Assembly: GCF_041146795.1 (NCBI RefSeq)
Contig: NC_135170.1
Location: 25,290,033-25,354,032 of the forward strand
DNA length: 64,000 bases
Reading direction: 5' to 3'
DNA from: Maylandia zebra
Lineage: Eukaryota; Chordata; Actinopteri; Cichliformes; Cichlidae
In this document: positions 1 to 10,696 of the stretch, in pieces
Position numbering within the stretch: position 1 is the stretch's first letter
How the letters are laid out: the number at the start of each line of letters is the position of its first letter
Notes under the pieces: model-generated
What the model saw: only the letters and a program-made list of their open reading frames with translations
Database searches by the model: none
Told to the model about the DNA's origin: nothing
Made by a program: the position numbers and the translations under genes

Positions 1-336
1 TGCTTATTGTCTGATTATATTGTTTTTTGTATTTTAAGCTCAGACGAGACAAGAACTAGGTTAAGGGTGAGAAGTTGCCCTGCCAACAGACCTTAGACAG
101 GGGAACTGGAGAAAAGAGGAAGTTTCACACACAAAGAGGAACTGAGTAAACTGAGTGTGTGTGTGTGACGTGCTGCATAATATAACCATCCTGGCTGCTA
201 CCGCAGTCAGACTCCGCAGTCTCTGTGCTCAGTCTCCATTTTCTGGAAAATGTAAAATTAAAGATCATTTTTTGAGTTAGACCACTTTGAGCTGTGTTTT
301 TCTTCGCTGCCAAAAGAATGCAAAGAACTAAATTTA
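1..336. other. Unassigned repeat-like sequence at the window edge
   Basis: No gene is visible. The stretch holds a short TG run and a segment with an ATTAAA poly(A)-type signal near 256, which resembles the R-U5 part of an LTR. No second copy was found in the window, so an LTR assignment is only a guess. The part shared with the second retroelement copy starts just after this stretch. Confidence 0.3.
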
Positions 337-3300
337 CTATAGGCTATCAAAATGTGCTGGGTTTTAATGCAAATTTCATTGATTTTTTTTGTTTGAGGAT
401 GATGGCGCAAAACTTGCAGTTTTTGTTCACTTGTGCAACCACGCACTGCAGTGGGCTCAGGCGGTTTTCTGAGGCGACCCCGAAATAACCTATCCTTCTT
501 TTCTGTTAAAGTTTAAGAGTGTGTTTGACAAGGGGTCGAGCCCCAAAGCGGCGGCTCATCGCCTGCTGAATTTGAAGCAGGGGTGGCAGACAATGGCCAA
601 CTACTCCATTGACTTCCAGATCCAGGCCAAAGAAACTCGCTGGGGAGAGAACGTGCTGCGAGGTACCTTGTTAAATAATCTTTGTGATGAATTTAAGGAC
701 AATTTGACAATGCGGGTATTGCCCACCTCTTTGGGAGCATTGTTAACATTAGGTAAGTCCCAGTTCCTAGGGACTTACCTAATGTAAGGTACCTATAAGG
801 TATATAAGGTACCCAATGAACTTGAAGGCCGTATACATCACAGCTAGGCAATGGCACCTGGCCCAATTTGAAGGCTGCACCAAATGCAGCTAAAAAATGC
901 CTCCTTCATTTCCCTGGATATGAAGGATGGGTCAAGTGCATCCTTCGTGGCCCAGCCTACCCCCTACGGCCCAGCCAATTCCAGTTTCCAAAAATGGCGG
1001 CAGCTACTTAGTTTTAATACTCTTACTCTTTCATGCTCACGAAATAAACTTTTAAGGTATTTTCAGGCGAGAACGTAGCTGTGTAAACTTCAAATATCTG
1101 CTTGATTTACCAAGAGATCACGCATTTGTAAAAGTGCGCCGACATTTCTGGAGACGTTTGTTACGCACCAGCCAGATAGCTGACTGGGAGGACAAGGCTC
1201 ACTAAAGCCGGCGAGAAAACCGGACTCCCGGCACATCGTTTTTAGACCTCCCATGTTCTTTCGGTACTCAGGTTAAACATGATATATAAGTCACTTAGAT
1301 AACTTAAAAATGTTATTGTTTGGCTTTTTTCAGTGTTTTCTGGCCTTCTCGGTCTTCGAAGGACCCAGCCCATGTAGACCGCGACGGCTGTGTCCTCCGA
1401 AGGTTGCGGCCCAGGAATTGGGACATACCTGTAGTGTATCAAAGATGATGATCATCTGTGCGCCCGTCGGAGCTCTCTGCACTACATCTCCCATGAGCCT
1501 TCGGAGCAATCCAAGATGGTGCCTGAGGGAGCCCAAGCGGAGCTCCGTGAGCAGGGGAAGGTCTTAAATCAGGAGGAGCCCATGCAGTTGGGCCACTCTC
1601 GCCTGTCGACTGGTCTCCGTGTTTGGTTTGTGGCAAGAGAGGCACATTGTGTTGCAATGTGTCCGGCACAATCAAACAAAATTTCATTTACTTGGCTCTC
1701 GTTAAACATTTCAATTTAATTATCGAGCCATTGCCACTCTCACTCCAGATTTCCACTCTGTCAATAAAGCACCTGCCAGACATCACCCACATTACAGAAC
1801 CAGTCGCCCTCACTTTATCTAGAAACCATTCAGAAACCATCAGATTTTTTTTTGTATTTCAAGCTCCTCAAACACCGTTTGTTTTAGGTCACCCCTGGTT
1901 GCAACAATATAACCCTCATATTAATTGGAAGAAGACGTGCACATCTGGGTGGGGGGAGTGCCAAGTGGACTGTCTTAAATCTGCCACTCCCCCTGCTTCA
2001 GCATTCAAATTGCCACCAGTCTCAGAACCCCCAGATCTTTCTCTGGTGCCATCGGTCTATCGTGACATGGCCAAAGTGTTTCGTGAAGACTGAGTGCGGG
2101 CATTATGCCCCCACAGGATGTATGATTGGGCAATCGAACTGCTCCTGGGGCTTACGGGCCTACGAGTCGTTAATTCGTATCACTTGTTTAGAATCCGCGT
2201 GGTTGACAAATGGAAGACAACCTTTAACACACATCTCGGTCACTTTGAGTACCTTGTGATGCCGTTCGGGCTAACGTCTTCCAGACGTTGGTTAATGATG
2301 TACTCGGGGACTTTTTCAACCGTTTCATCTTCGTGTATTTAGACATTATTCTAATCTTCTCTAAGACTGAAACTGAACACATAACCATGTAAGACAGGTC
2401 TTCCAGCAGCTGCTTTAGAACAGACTTTTTGTTAAAGGAGAAAAATGTGAATTTCATGTGCAAAATGTTATTTTTGGGCTACATAATCGAACTCAACTAA
2501 ATGAACTCAAGCCAGACCCAGCTAAGGTTAGAGTGGTTGTGGAATGGCCAGAACCCACAGATTGCCTTATGCTCCTACAGTTCCTCGTCTTCACTAACTT
2601 TTATTGCAGATTCATCAGGAACTTCAGTAAAATCGCCTTACCTTTGACCCATTTGACCTCCCCCAAGATCCCTTTTCAGTGGGACCCAGCAGCTCAAAAG
2701 GCCTTCACTACGTTAAAGGAGCATTTCACTACCGCACACATCCTGACACAAGCCGACTTGCACCTCCAGTTTATAGTGGAGGTGGATGCCTGGGATTCTG
2801 GAGTCGGCGCCACCCTCTCCCAGCAACGAGATGGTAAGCTATGGCCCTGTGCCTTTTTCTCTCGCCATCTCTCTCCTACAGTGCCCAACTATGATGTGGG
2901 AGACTGGAAGTTCTTTGCAATCAAACTGGCCTTGGAGGAGTGGAGGCACTGGTTGGAGGGCATGGCTCAGCCATTTATCGCTTAGACAGACCATAAGAAC
3001 CTGGCTTACTTACATGGAGCAAAATGACTCAACGCACTGCAAGCCAGATGGGCTCTTTCCTTCATCCGCTTTAACTTCTCAATTACATACATGCCAGGGT
3101 CCCGGAATGTGAAGCTGGACGCTCTGTCCTGGCAGTTTTCGACGCACAAGGAGAAACAGGATCCTGAGCCCATCCTTCCAGCAACTTGCACTATTGGAGC
3201 AATCACATGGGAGATCGAGTTGGCCGTTCGGGAGATTAAGAGCCGAACCGGATCCCGGAGGAGGGCTCGCAGGGCAATCTTTGTTCCGTCCACCGTCCAC

Positions 3301-4330
3301 TCCCGGGTGCCACACTGGGCTCATACCGCCTGCTTCACATGCCATTTAGAAGTAAACAGAATGATTACCTTCATCCAGCGCTATTTCTGGTGACTCACCT
3401 TGTCACCAGATGCTCAGGAATATGTCTCCACCTGCTCTACATGTGCCCGAGACAAATTGGGGAATCAACCACCGACTGGCTTGCTACAACCACCAGCTCA
3501 GCCGTGGTTTAATATCATGTGGACTTCGCCATCGGCCTACCCCCGTCAGCAGGTAACAACACAATAATGACTGTTGCTGATCAGTTTTCTAAATCTGCTC
3601 ACTTTGTAGCACTTCCTAAAGTCACATCGGTCCTGGAGACAGCCCAGCAGCTCACTAACCACGTGTTCGCCCTCCATGGCATCCCGGAGGATATAGTATG
3701 GGATCATGGACCTCAATTAACCTCTCAGGTATGAAAGGAACTCTGCTCACCTCTAGAAGAAAAGGTTAGTCTCTCTTCTGGTTACCACAGAGCAACGGAC
3801 AAACGGAGCACGCCAGTCAGGAGCTGAAGACCGTGCTTCGCTGCATCGTCGCCTCCAACCAAACCATCTGGAGCGAGCAATTGCCCGGGGTGGAGTATAC
3901 CCACAACAGCTTGAAGTCTTCGGCTACAGGGCGTACTCCCTAGGGTATCAGCCCCCCCGTTCTTGGCCGTGGAAGGTGAGTACTTTGTTCCTTTGGTCCA
4001 GTTTCACCTCTGCATGTGTCGCCAGCTTTGGAGGGCCACTCAGGTGGCACTGTTACGCACCAAAGAATGCAACAAACATGCCGACTGGCATAAAACTCCC
4101 GCTCCAGAATACACCATCGGTCAGAAGGTACAGTTGTCCACACACTACATACCTCTTCATACTGAATCTAAGAAACTCAAATCAACCTTCATCAGGTTGT
4201 TTGAAATCGCAGCACTGGTTAACCCAGTTTCTGTTCACCTTAATCTCTCTCATAATATGAAAATACACAACGTCTTTCATGTGTTCCAAATAAAGTCATG
4301 TCTCTCCAGTCCATTGTGCTGAAGAGAAGG
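337..4330 (+). mobile_element. Ty3/Gypsy-type LTR retroelement fossil, copy 1
   Basis: This is a degraded copy of a Ty3/Gypsy-family LTR retrotransposon. Parts recognisable in order are a gag capsid-like piece, the end of the protease and start of the reverse transcriptase, RNase H, the integrase core and the integrase C-terminal part. The gag-like and pol-like segments are similar to fish gypsy polyproteins from memory; no search was run. Flanking LTRs were not recognised. The copy is clearly broken, with more than ten interruptions, and cannot be an active element. It has a sister copy at about 10697-13660, and the two match over 1.56 kb of the 3' half at a constant offset of 9327 bp. Both copies share the same decayed state, so the element was already dead before it was duplicated. 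Confidence 0.85.
990..1580. repeat. Unclassified insert inside retroelement copy 1
   Basis: Sequence in this stretch has no counterpart in the sister fossil, although the flanks on both sides do. It is probably a later insertion of another repeat. I see no coding similarity and no terminal repeats I can pin down. The limits are approximate. Confidence 0.35.
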
Positions 4331-4570
4331 GTGTGAGTGGATTACCTTGCTTCCCCCCCCCTTTGTTTGGTTCTGCATAAACACATTCCCTACTGTATAT
4401 GTAATTTTTTAAGCTTAAGCTCCATTTGTTACTCTTCTGTTTCTTTTGCACTTGTCCTTATGCTGGTGCACCAATGGTTTGGTTGGAGATGCACAGGCTT
4501 AGTGTTTTAATTTGAAAGATGCAGAGAAAGCAGGAAGAATGTGCAGGACACAGTGCAGAACCACAAGAAT
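4331..4570. other. Spacer after retroelement copy 1
   Basis: Non-coding sequence between the end of the retroelement fossil and the first TIR element. It starts with a C-run that is the last base-level match to the sister fossil. It may be the untranslated 3' part of the retroelement, but it has no match downstream of copy 2. Confidence 0.3.
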
Positions 4571-5423
4571 CCGGTTGTTCAGTGATGACGCGACGAATCC
4601 TACTTCCGGTTCTAAAGTAGTCTGCGTTTAATATGGCTTTTGTGTTGTTAACATGTTTAATGTTATGTATTTTCTTCTATTTGATCTCAAAAAGCTCCTA
4701 AAACAGTCAGTGATCCCTGTTGACCTCCCTCGGCTTTTATTACCACTAATCATTTATTTAAGCTCAGTTTTTAAAACCTTAGGATGTAACTACAGCCCAG
4801 CCCATGCAGCAGTATATGAATGACTAACCTCGTATTGTGGATGGATTATCTCAGTTGTTCTCCTGGCTGAAGTTTGGACCTTTTACAGCATCCTGCCATG
4901 CGATTACATTTGTTCCTGACCACCGAGAACACTCACGTTAACTTTTATCGAGTGGAAAAAAAGTTAGCTTGTTTATATTATGCTAACATAGCTGTGTCGC
5001 TAGCGGTCACGTAGCACATCATTATATACCAGCTAGCCAAACTTCAGTAACCCTGCAAACATCACTGCTGTTTAGTTTTCTGTCTTCATTTATGCTGGAA
5101 GTGATAGCAGAGCTGTACGTTTTAATTTGTTTCCAAAACCCTGCAGTCAGGACATGCTATATTGTATTTAGATAGAAGCTAGCGAGCTAACTTCCTGCTA
5201 ACTTCTAACTCCGTTAAATGTCATAAATTCCGTTTTCATGGATGCCTGGATGTTAAACTCAATTGTTACACCTGGTAGAGCAGAACGCTGATCATTTTAT
5301 TAAAGATGAAAGACTTTAGACAGTTTTTCAACTCTCAGTAATGCCATAGTGATCGTTTGATATATGGACCTGCAGCGGAGTTTAGACCCAGACACGGCTA
5401 GTGACGTCAGACTGAACAACCGG
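4571..5423. mobile_element. Non-autonomous DNA transposon (MITE), copy A, AT-flanked
   Basis: The element is 853 bp with no convincing ORF. The left end CCGGTTGTTCAGT and the right end ACTGAACAACCGG are perfect inverted repeats. The dinucleotide AT stands on both sides (4569-4570 and 5424-5425), as expected for a 2-bp target-site duplication. AT duplications are known from the ISL2EU/IS4EU transposon group, so I infer membership there. A second copy lies at 5715-6548. Confidence 0.75.
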
Positions 5424-5425
5424 AT

Positions 5426-5714
5426 AGGAAGGATAGGGGGTGATTGTGGCTCAAAAGTTGGCAGTTCGTCTTGTAATCGGAAGGTTGCCGGTTTGAGCCC
5501 TGGCTCCGACAGTCTCGGTCGTTGTGTCCTTGGGCAAGACACTTCACCCGTTGCCTACTGGTGGTGGTCAGAGGGCCCAGTGGAGCCAGTGTCCAGCAGC
5601 CTTGCCTCTGTCAGTTTCTACAATGTAGCTTGCCATCAACAGTGTGTGAATGGGTGGATGACTGTATGTAGTGCAAAGCACTTTGGGGTCCATAGGGACT
5701 AAGTAAAGCGCTAT
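5426..5714 (+). mobile_element. tRNA-derived SINE, 5' part, split by MITE copy B
   Basis: This is a common fish SINE. It has a tRNA-like head with a B-box-like GGTTTGAGCCC at 5490-5500 and a body ending in the conserved stretch before AAGCGCTAT at about 5706-5714. Its tail continues at 6549-6573, on the far side of the inserted MITE. The family is recognised from its typical body and tail, not by a search. Confidence 0.75.
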
Positions 5715-6548
5715 CCGGTCGTTCAGTGATGACGTGACGAAGCCTACTTCCGGGCCTAAAGTAGTCTGCGTTTAATATGGCTTTTGTGTTGTTAACATGT
5801 TTTATGTTATGTATTTTCTTCTATTTAATCTCAAAAAGCTCCTAAAACAGTCAGTGATCACTGTTGACCTCCCTCGGCTTTTATTACTGCTAATCATTTA
5901 TTTAAGCTCAGTTTTTAAAAACCTTAGGATGTAACTACAGCCCAGCCCATGCAGCAGTATATGAATGACTAACCTCGTATTGTGGATGGATTATCTCAGT
6001 TGTTCTCCTGGCTGAAGTTTGGTCCTTTTACAGCATCCTGCCATGCAATTACATTTGTTCCTGACCACCGAGAACACTCACGTTATCGAGTGGAAAAAAA
6101 GTTATCTTGTTTATATTATGCTAACATAGCTGTGTCGCTAGCGGTCACGCAGCACATCATTATATACCAGCTAGCCAAACTTCAGTAACCCTACAAACGT
6201 CACTGCTGTTTTCTGTCTTCATTTATGTTGGAAGTGATAACAGAGCTGTACGTTTTAATTTGTTTCCAAAACCCTGCAGTCAGGACATGCTATATTGTAT
6301 TTAGATAGAAGCTAGCGAGCTAACTTCCTGCTAACTTCTAACTCCGTTAAATGTCATAAATTCCGTTTTCATGGATGCCCGGATGTTAAACTCAATTGTT
6401 ACACCTGGTAGAGCAGAACGCTGATCATTTTATTAAAGATGAAAGACAGTTTTTCAACTCTCAGTAATGCCATAGTGATCGTTTGATATATGGACATATA
6501 TGGTATATGGATATATGGACGGCTAGTGACGTCAGACTTAACGACCGG
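5715..6548. mobile_element. Non-autonomous DNA transposon (MITE), copy B, nested in a SINE
   Basis: The element is 834 bp and closely similar to copy A (4571-5423) from end to end, with some small indels. Its ends are CCGGTCGTT and AACGACCGG, and AT flanks it at 5713-5714 and 6549-6550. It interrupts a SINE whose two halves join cleanly if the element and one AT are removed, which gives direct evidence for the insertion and the 2-bp duplication. Confidence 0.8.
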
Positions 6549-6573
6549 ATACAAATACAGGCCATTTACCATA
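6549..6573 (+). mobile_element. tRNA-derived SINE, 3' tail
   Basis: The tail, ending GGCCATTTACCAT, completes the SINE that starts near 5426. It is separated from its body only by MITE copy B. Confidence 0.7.
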
Positions 6574-7288
6574 AGCGTCAGGTTCTACTTGTGGGAACCT
6601 GCTGTGCTTGTCAAACAGGTACAATGATCCTCTGCTGCCCCCTAGACAAAAAAGAAGTAATGCAAATAAATCCCACCCCCTTTTTTCTCTCTCTGTCTCC
6701 CTCACTTCTGGATCATTGTGGGTTTTCCTTCTTGTCTTCACATGGAAACAGAACATTGGGTTCTACTTAGCAGAGCCTCAAAATTAACCGCTCTGTGAAA
6801 CAATCAATCCCAGTACGTCCTGATTCATAACTCTCACACACACAGGCTTTATGCACCTGCCACAGCTTCTTTTCAACTTCACTTGTAACTGATGAGCACT
6901 CCATTGGGAATCTAAACTAGCTGTTTTCTTCAGCTACATGAGTGAGACACTGATGCACTAAAACCCAGCAAACACAATTTAGATCTGCTCTCGACTGCTG
7001 ATGTTTTCCTGCACTTGTGTTCAGTGATTGAGGACAGCATTCATCGCTCCCAGTGAACAGAGAGCATCATCAGACTGGTCCCGTGATGCTCCCTGTCAAA
7101 GAAAATTGACACTGGCAAGCTTATCTATAACCTCTGGCACAGTTCAGAGATTTCTTGCTTGTGTAAAAATATCAGCACAATACAGAAACTCTTCGTCACA
7201 ACAGTCTCTCTACTGAAGAGTCAGCCCCTCATGATGTCAGACAGAACCTCCCCTGGTTGGCGTCAAATACACGACACTTCAGAGAACT

Positions 7289-7294
7289 TATAAA
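7289..7294 (+). promoter_or_regulatory. TATA box of GPCR copy 1
   Basis: TATAAA lies about 30 bp upstream of a short noncoding exon that ends at a consensus splice donor (CAG|GTGAGT at 7357/7358). The same arrangement is present in copy 2. Confidence 0.6.
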
Positions 7295-7317
7295 TGAACA
7301 CCTGTAACACACTCAGC

Positions 7318-7357
7318 GTCACACTTACTGCTCAGCTTAGAGGAATCATTCAAACAG
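7318..7357 (+). other. Noncoding first exon of GPCR copy 1 (predicted)
   Basis: A roughly 40-bp exon is inferred between the TATA box and the donor CAG|GTGAGTAG. The intron would run from 7358 to the acceptor CCCATCAG at 9035-9042, leaving a 27-bp leader before the start codon. The transcription start is an estimate. Confidence 0.5.
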
Positions 7358-9069
7358 GTGAGTAGAACATTGAGATGCTTTAAAATGATTTTGTACTTGG
7401 GTTTTATTTCAAGAAGTTTGTTTCTAATCAAACTGTTTCACTCAGTATGTGTCCTTGATAAGAGCACAGATGCCAAACCATATATTAAAGTAACAGATCA
7501 ATAATTCAGATTTGAGGGATTAGAGGTTAACTCTGTTCCAAGAAATTATCAAAGTGACAAATGGAAAGAGGTCTGTTTATTTTTTCCTCGCTTGACATTG
7601 CGCACATCTTCATCTTCATCTTCGTTATGCATGGAGTGACTTTATTTAATAAAAAATGGTAGCATCTCTGCGTGCTTTAGCTGTAAAAGGTGTTTTCTAT
7701 TTAAAAACAAACATATGAACATATCTACAGTGACAAGAATGCTGCAAAGAACAAATCTGAAATTAAATTTAAAAAACATGTGATTTTTGGTGGGTAATTA
7801 CAATATGAGTTTTCATAAAACATGACAGAAGTGTTCCAAATTTCAAAATCAAATATTTAATAGCCTTTGCTTTCATGCATTATTGGATGCAGTGCAATAC
7901 AATAATCAGCAAAAATCACCTCATCAGAATTTTAAAAATGCAAATCAACATCAGTACAGTGCTGTGATCCACACCTGATTAAACCCTCAGAAATGTGTTC
8001 TTTGTAAATTCTGTAATATAGACTTCATTTTCCAGTGATTGCCCAAAGAAATATACAATTGATTAGATGTGACATTTCCAGGGACGAGCATCTTTGCCAA
8101 AGATTACTCCTCCCGTGATTAGTCCCACCGGAGTGTTTGTGGCCTGCAGCAGAAGCACCTCAGAAACATCGCCCACTAAGGAACAGAGCTCAAGAAAGAT
8201 CTGTATTATAGCAGAACAGTTCCCTTGATGGCAAGGAACAGTCACAGCCTCTGGCTTTAATAGTTCATTACTGGAGGTAGCTCAGGTGTACTCCATTTAA
8301 AAACGCTTGCACTTTCACATTGTTCAAATCAAGCTGACTACGAGCTGCTGCAAACATTCCCGAAGCCCAGAACAAAACCTGATATTTATCAATAAAAGCT
8401 GCAGAAGAAAAATCAAAAATCTTCTTTTAGGACCCAAAGACGGAGAACCTAAGCTTGTGGCTTATGAATGTTTTTATTCCATCAGTCCACCTTTGATAAA
8501 ATTCATTTTCCAAGTTATCATCCTTCTTTTTTGAAATTAGCTTAAAGATGAGCTAAATGTCAGAAATGGGCTTTTAAAAGCTCCCAGAAATGACCAAATT
8601 CCCACTGACATTACTTACATTAATCTTGAACAGAATATGACCTTTTCCATTTTAATTTGGCAATCACTGCCCTTTTTATCCTTCTGTGAAAGGGTGGTGC
8701 TTTTAGAATGACTCTCTTAAGTGAGTTACATGTTCCTAGGGGGAGTCACGTTTCCCAGAGGAGAGTCCGCACAGACACAATAACATGATAACAGCCTGAG
8801 GAGAGGCTCTGACGGTGTTTGTGACATGTTTTTACTGTCTGGGAATGGTCTCTGGAGCTACTTTATCTCTACTTGTAAGATAAATCTCAGCAGGGATTCT
8901 AATTAACAGACAGGCTGTGGCTTCACAGATGTAAAAGAAACCAAAACACTTTAATAATTGCATGGCTTCAGTGGTATCAGCTGCTGTTTTCTACGACTGG
9001 TCAGAAGTAGCTCAATAATCCTTCTCGCTCCTCTCCCATCAGACTGCTGATTTTTGTGGTAGCACAAAC

Positions 9070-10035
9070 ATGGACACAAATGATTCATCACTCAGCTCAA
9101 CATCCATCCTGACCCAGCTGCCTCTCAATACCACAGCATTCATAAACAGCACGGCAACATCCTTCAGTGTGTTTGATGGGTGCGAAAACCTGATAGAGGC
9201 CATTCTCTTTGACCTGGCCATGCAGTGCATCAATGTAATTGTGGGTATCCCGGCCAACTTACTCGTCATTGCTATTCTCATCCACAATCGCAAAGAGCCC
9301 TCCACTTCAGACATATTCTTGGGCTGCTTGGCCTTCATGGATGCCTACTTTGGTGCAATGACCCCCCTGAGCTTTCTTAATCTCTACCTCTGGCAGCTCA
9401 AAGAGGTGTTGTCTGCCCTTAAGTTCTCCTTTGGCGTGAAAGACACCAGCGGTCCGTTGTTCCTCTCCTGCATCTGCTTGGATCGCTTTGTAGCTGTACT
9501 CTTTCCAATCGCTTTTGGGCAACTTAAACACTTCAAGTACAGGTTAGGCCTCTCAGTGCTGGTGCTCTGCCTCACCTTTGCCTACTCAGCAGCCAAGATG
9601 GTGGGAGGACTCCCCAACTTTGAAAAGCTGTTCACCGGTGAGGTAGTGGCAACATTTACTTGGATGATGGTGTGTAACGCAAGCATCCTGTGGGCACTGA
9701 AGAAGTCCACCGGTGGAGGGAAAGATGCAATGCACCCCATGAAAAAGAAGGCCTTCAAGATGGTGCTCTCTATCCTGTGTATCATCGTGTTCAACTACCT
9801 GCCACTTGTTGCTCTGTTTCCATTTGAGGACTACTACTCACCTGATGTGTTTCGCTGCTACGTGCAGCCCGCGGGTTTTGCCTTTCTGAACATCAGCAGC
9901 ACAATCCAGCCCCTTGTCTACTTGTCTCGTCTAGAGAAGGTGCCTTTCCTCTCTGACGCCTGCATTAAAAAGATTACTTCCTGTTTCAACCCAGAGAAGA
10001 ACCAGAATCCACAGGAGCAAAACCCACCTGCTTAG
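9070..10035 (+). CDS. Class A orphan G-protein-coupled receptor, copy 1
   Basis: A complete intronless coding exon encodes 321 residues. Seven hydrophobic segments lie at about 45-72, 79-108, 115-147, 158-179, 192-212, 225-251 and 262-286. The N-terminus has N-glycosylation sequons at N4, N20 and N26 and no obvious signal peptide. Class A marks are N63 (1.50), the LAFMD motif with D91 (2.50), DRF at 138-140 in place of DRY, P245 (6.50) and QPLVY at 280-284 in place of NPxxY. The usual cysteine at position 3.25 is leucine 114, and the short second extracellular loop has no cysteine. C38 and C263 could pair instead. The receptor is probably a plasma-membrane G-protein-coupled receptor; its ligand is unknown. 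I do not recognise the subfamily. A distant relation to the P2Y-like/delta group is possible. An AATAAA at 10357-10362 could end the transcript. The gene is one of a tandem pair. Confidence 0.88.
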   Translation: MDTNDSSLSSTSILTQLPLNTTAFINSTATSFSVFDGCENLIEAILFDLAMQCINVIVGIPANLLVIAILIHNRKEPSTSDIFLGCLAFMDAYFGAMTPLSFLNLYLWQLKEVLSALKFSFGVKDTSGPLFLSCICLDRFVAVLFPIAFGQLKHFKYRLGLSVLVLCLTFAYSAAKMVGGLPNFEKLFTGEVVATFTWMMVCNASILWALKKSTGGGKDAMHPMKKKAFKMVLSILCIIVFNYLPLVALFPFEDYYSPDVFRCYVQPAGFAFLNISSTIQPLVYLSRLEKVPFLSDACIKKITSCFNPEKNQNPQEQNPPA

Positions 10036-10696
10036 ATTCACAAAATATAAAAATATAACACACATATTAAAATTTATGAAAAATAATTGTCTGCAACTGT
10101 GAGAGTCAAATCCTGAGTGTAAAGTCCTGCTTTGTTTGTTTGTTTTTTCACAGTTTACGTTTTACTTGAATGCATTTTTTTCATAATCAGTGAAAGAAAT
10201 CTGTATCAAAGATTGAATCAATAATTAATCAACAAGTAGACAATGTTAAAATTATAAGCATTTTAATTTCATGTTTTCATAATGTGATGAATTTCTACGA
10301 GGAACATGTGAACTATTTGATTGTGTTTTGGCGCCACCGTGAGGACAAAATACATCAATAAACTTTATCCTTCCAGTGAATGTGTGGACCAGTGACTGTG
10401 GTGAGGTTGTGAGGACATTTAGGCTCAGAATCCCAATCAGCATCATACTGATAGCAAAAGGAGCATCTATCTGTTTCATGTGTGATGTCTTTCTCAAGGT
10501 GCATGGTGCAGGACGGGGTGTATACATTCCCCACATACCTCTCCAACATAATAATGAATGAATAAGTCAAACAGTGAGTTTTTAACAAGGGTTAGTGTTT
10601 GCCACACACCAAAAACTCAGCTGCACCACTACAGGGAAAAAACACTACATATGATTTTATGAGTCTTTGCCTACCTGCCCCTGAGCCCTTCACTGG

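Larger units (their letters stand above)
6609..10659 (+). repeat. Segmental duplication block, GPCR copy 1
   Basis: This block is nearly identical to 14395-18421, at an offset of about 7760 bp in the coding part, with small indels elsewhere. The match starts at TGTCAAACAGG and ends at CATATGATTTTAT. It carries the promoter, noncoding exon, intron, coding exon and 3' flank of the GPCR gene. At the right edge the sequence passes within about 40 bp into retroelement copy 2. Confidence 0.9.

Noticed and set aside
4571-6548. Simple tandem duplication of a 1.1-kb unit
   Set aside because: The inverted ends, flanking AT pairs and interrupted SINE show two separate transposon insertions instead.
10252-10588. 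Short frames repeated at 18015-18351
   Set aside because: They recur only because the whole GPCR block was duplicated recently. Conservation between copies is therefore not evidence of coding.
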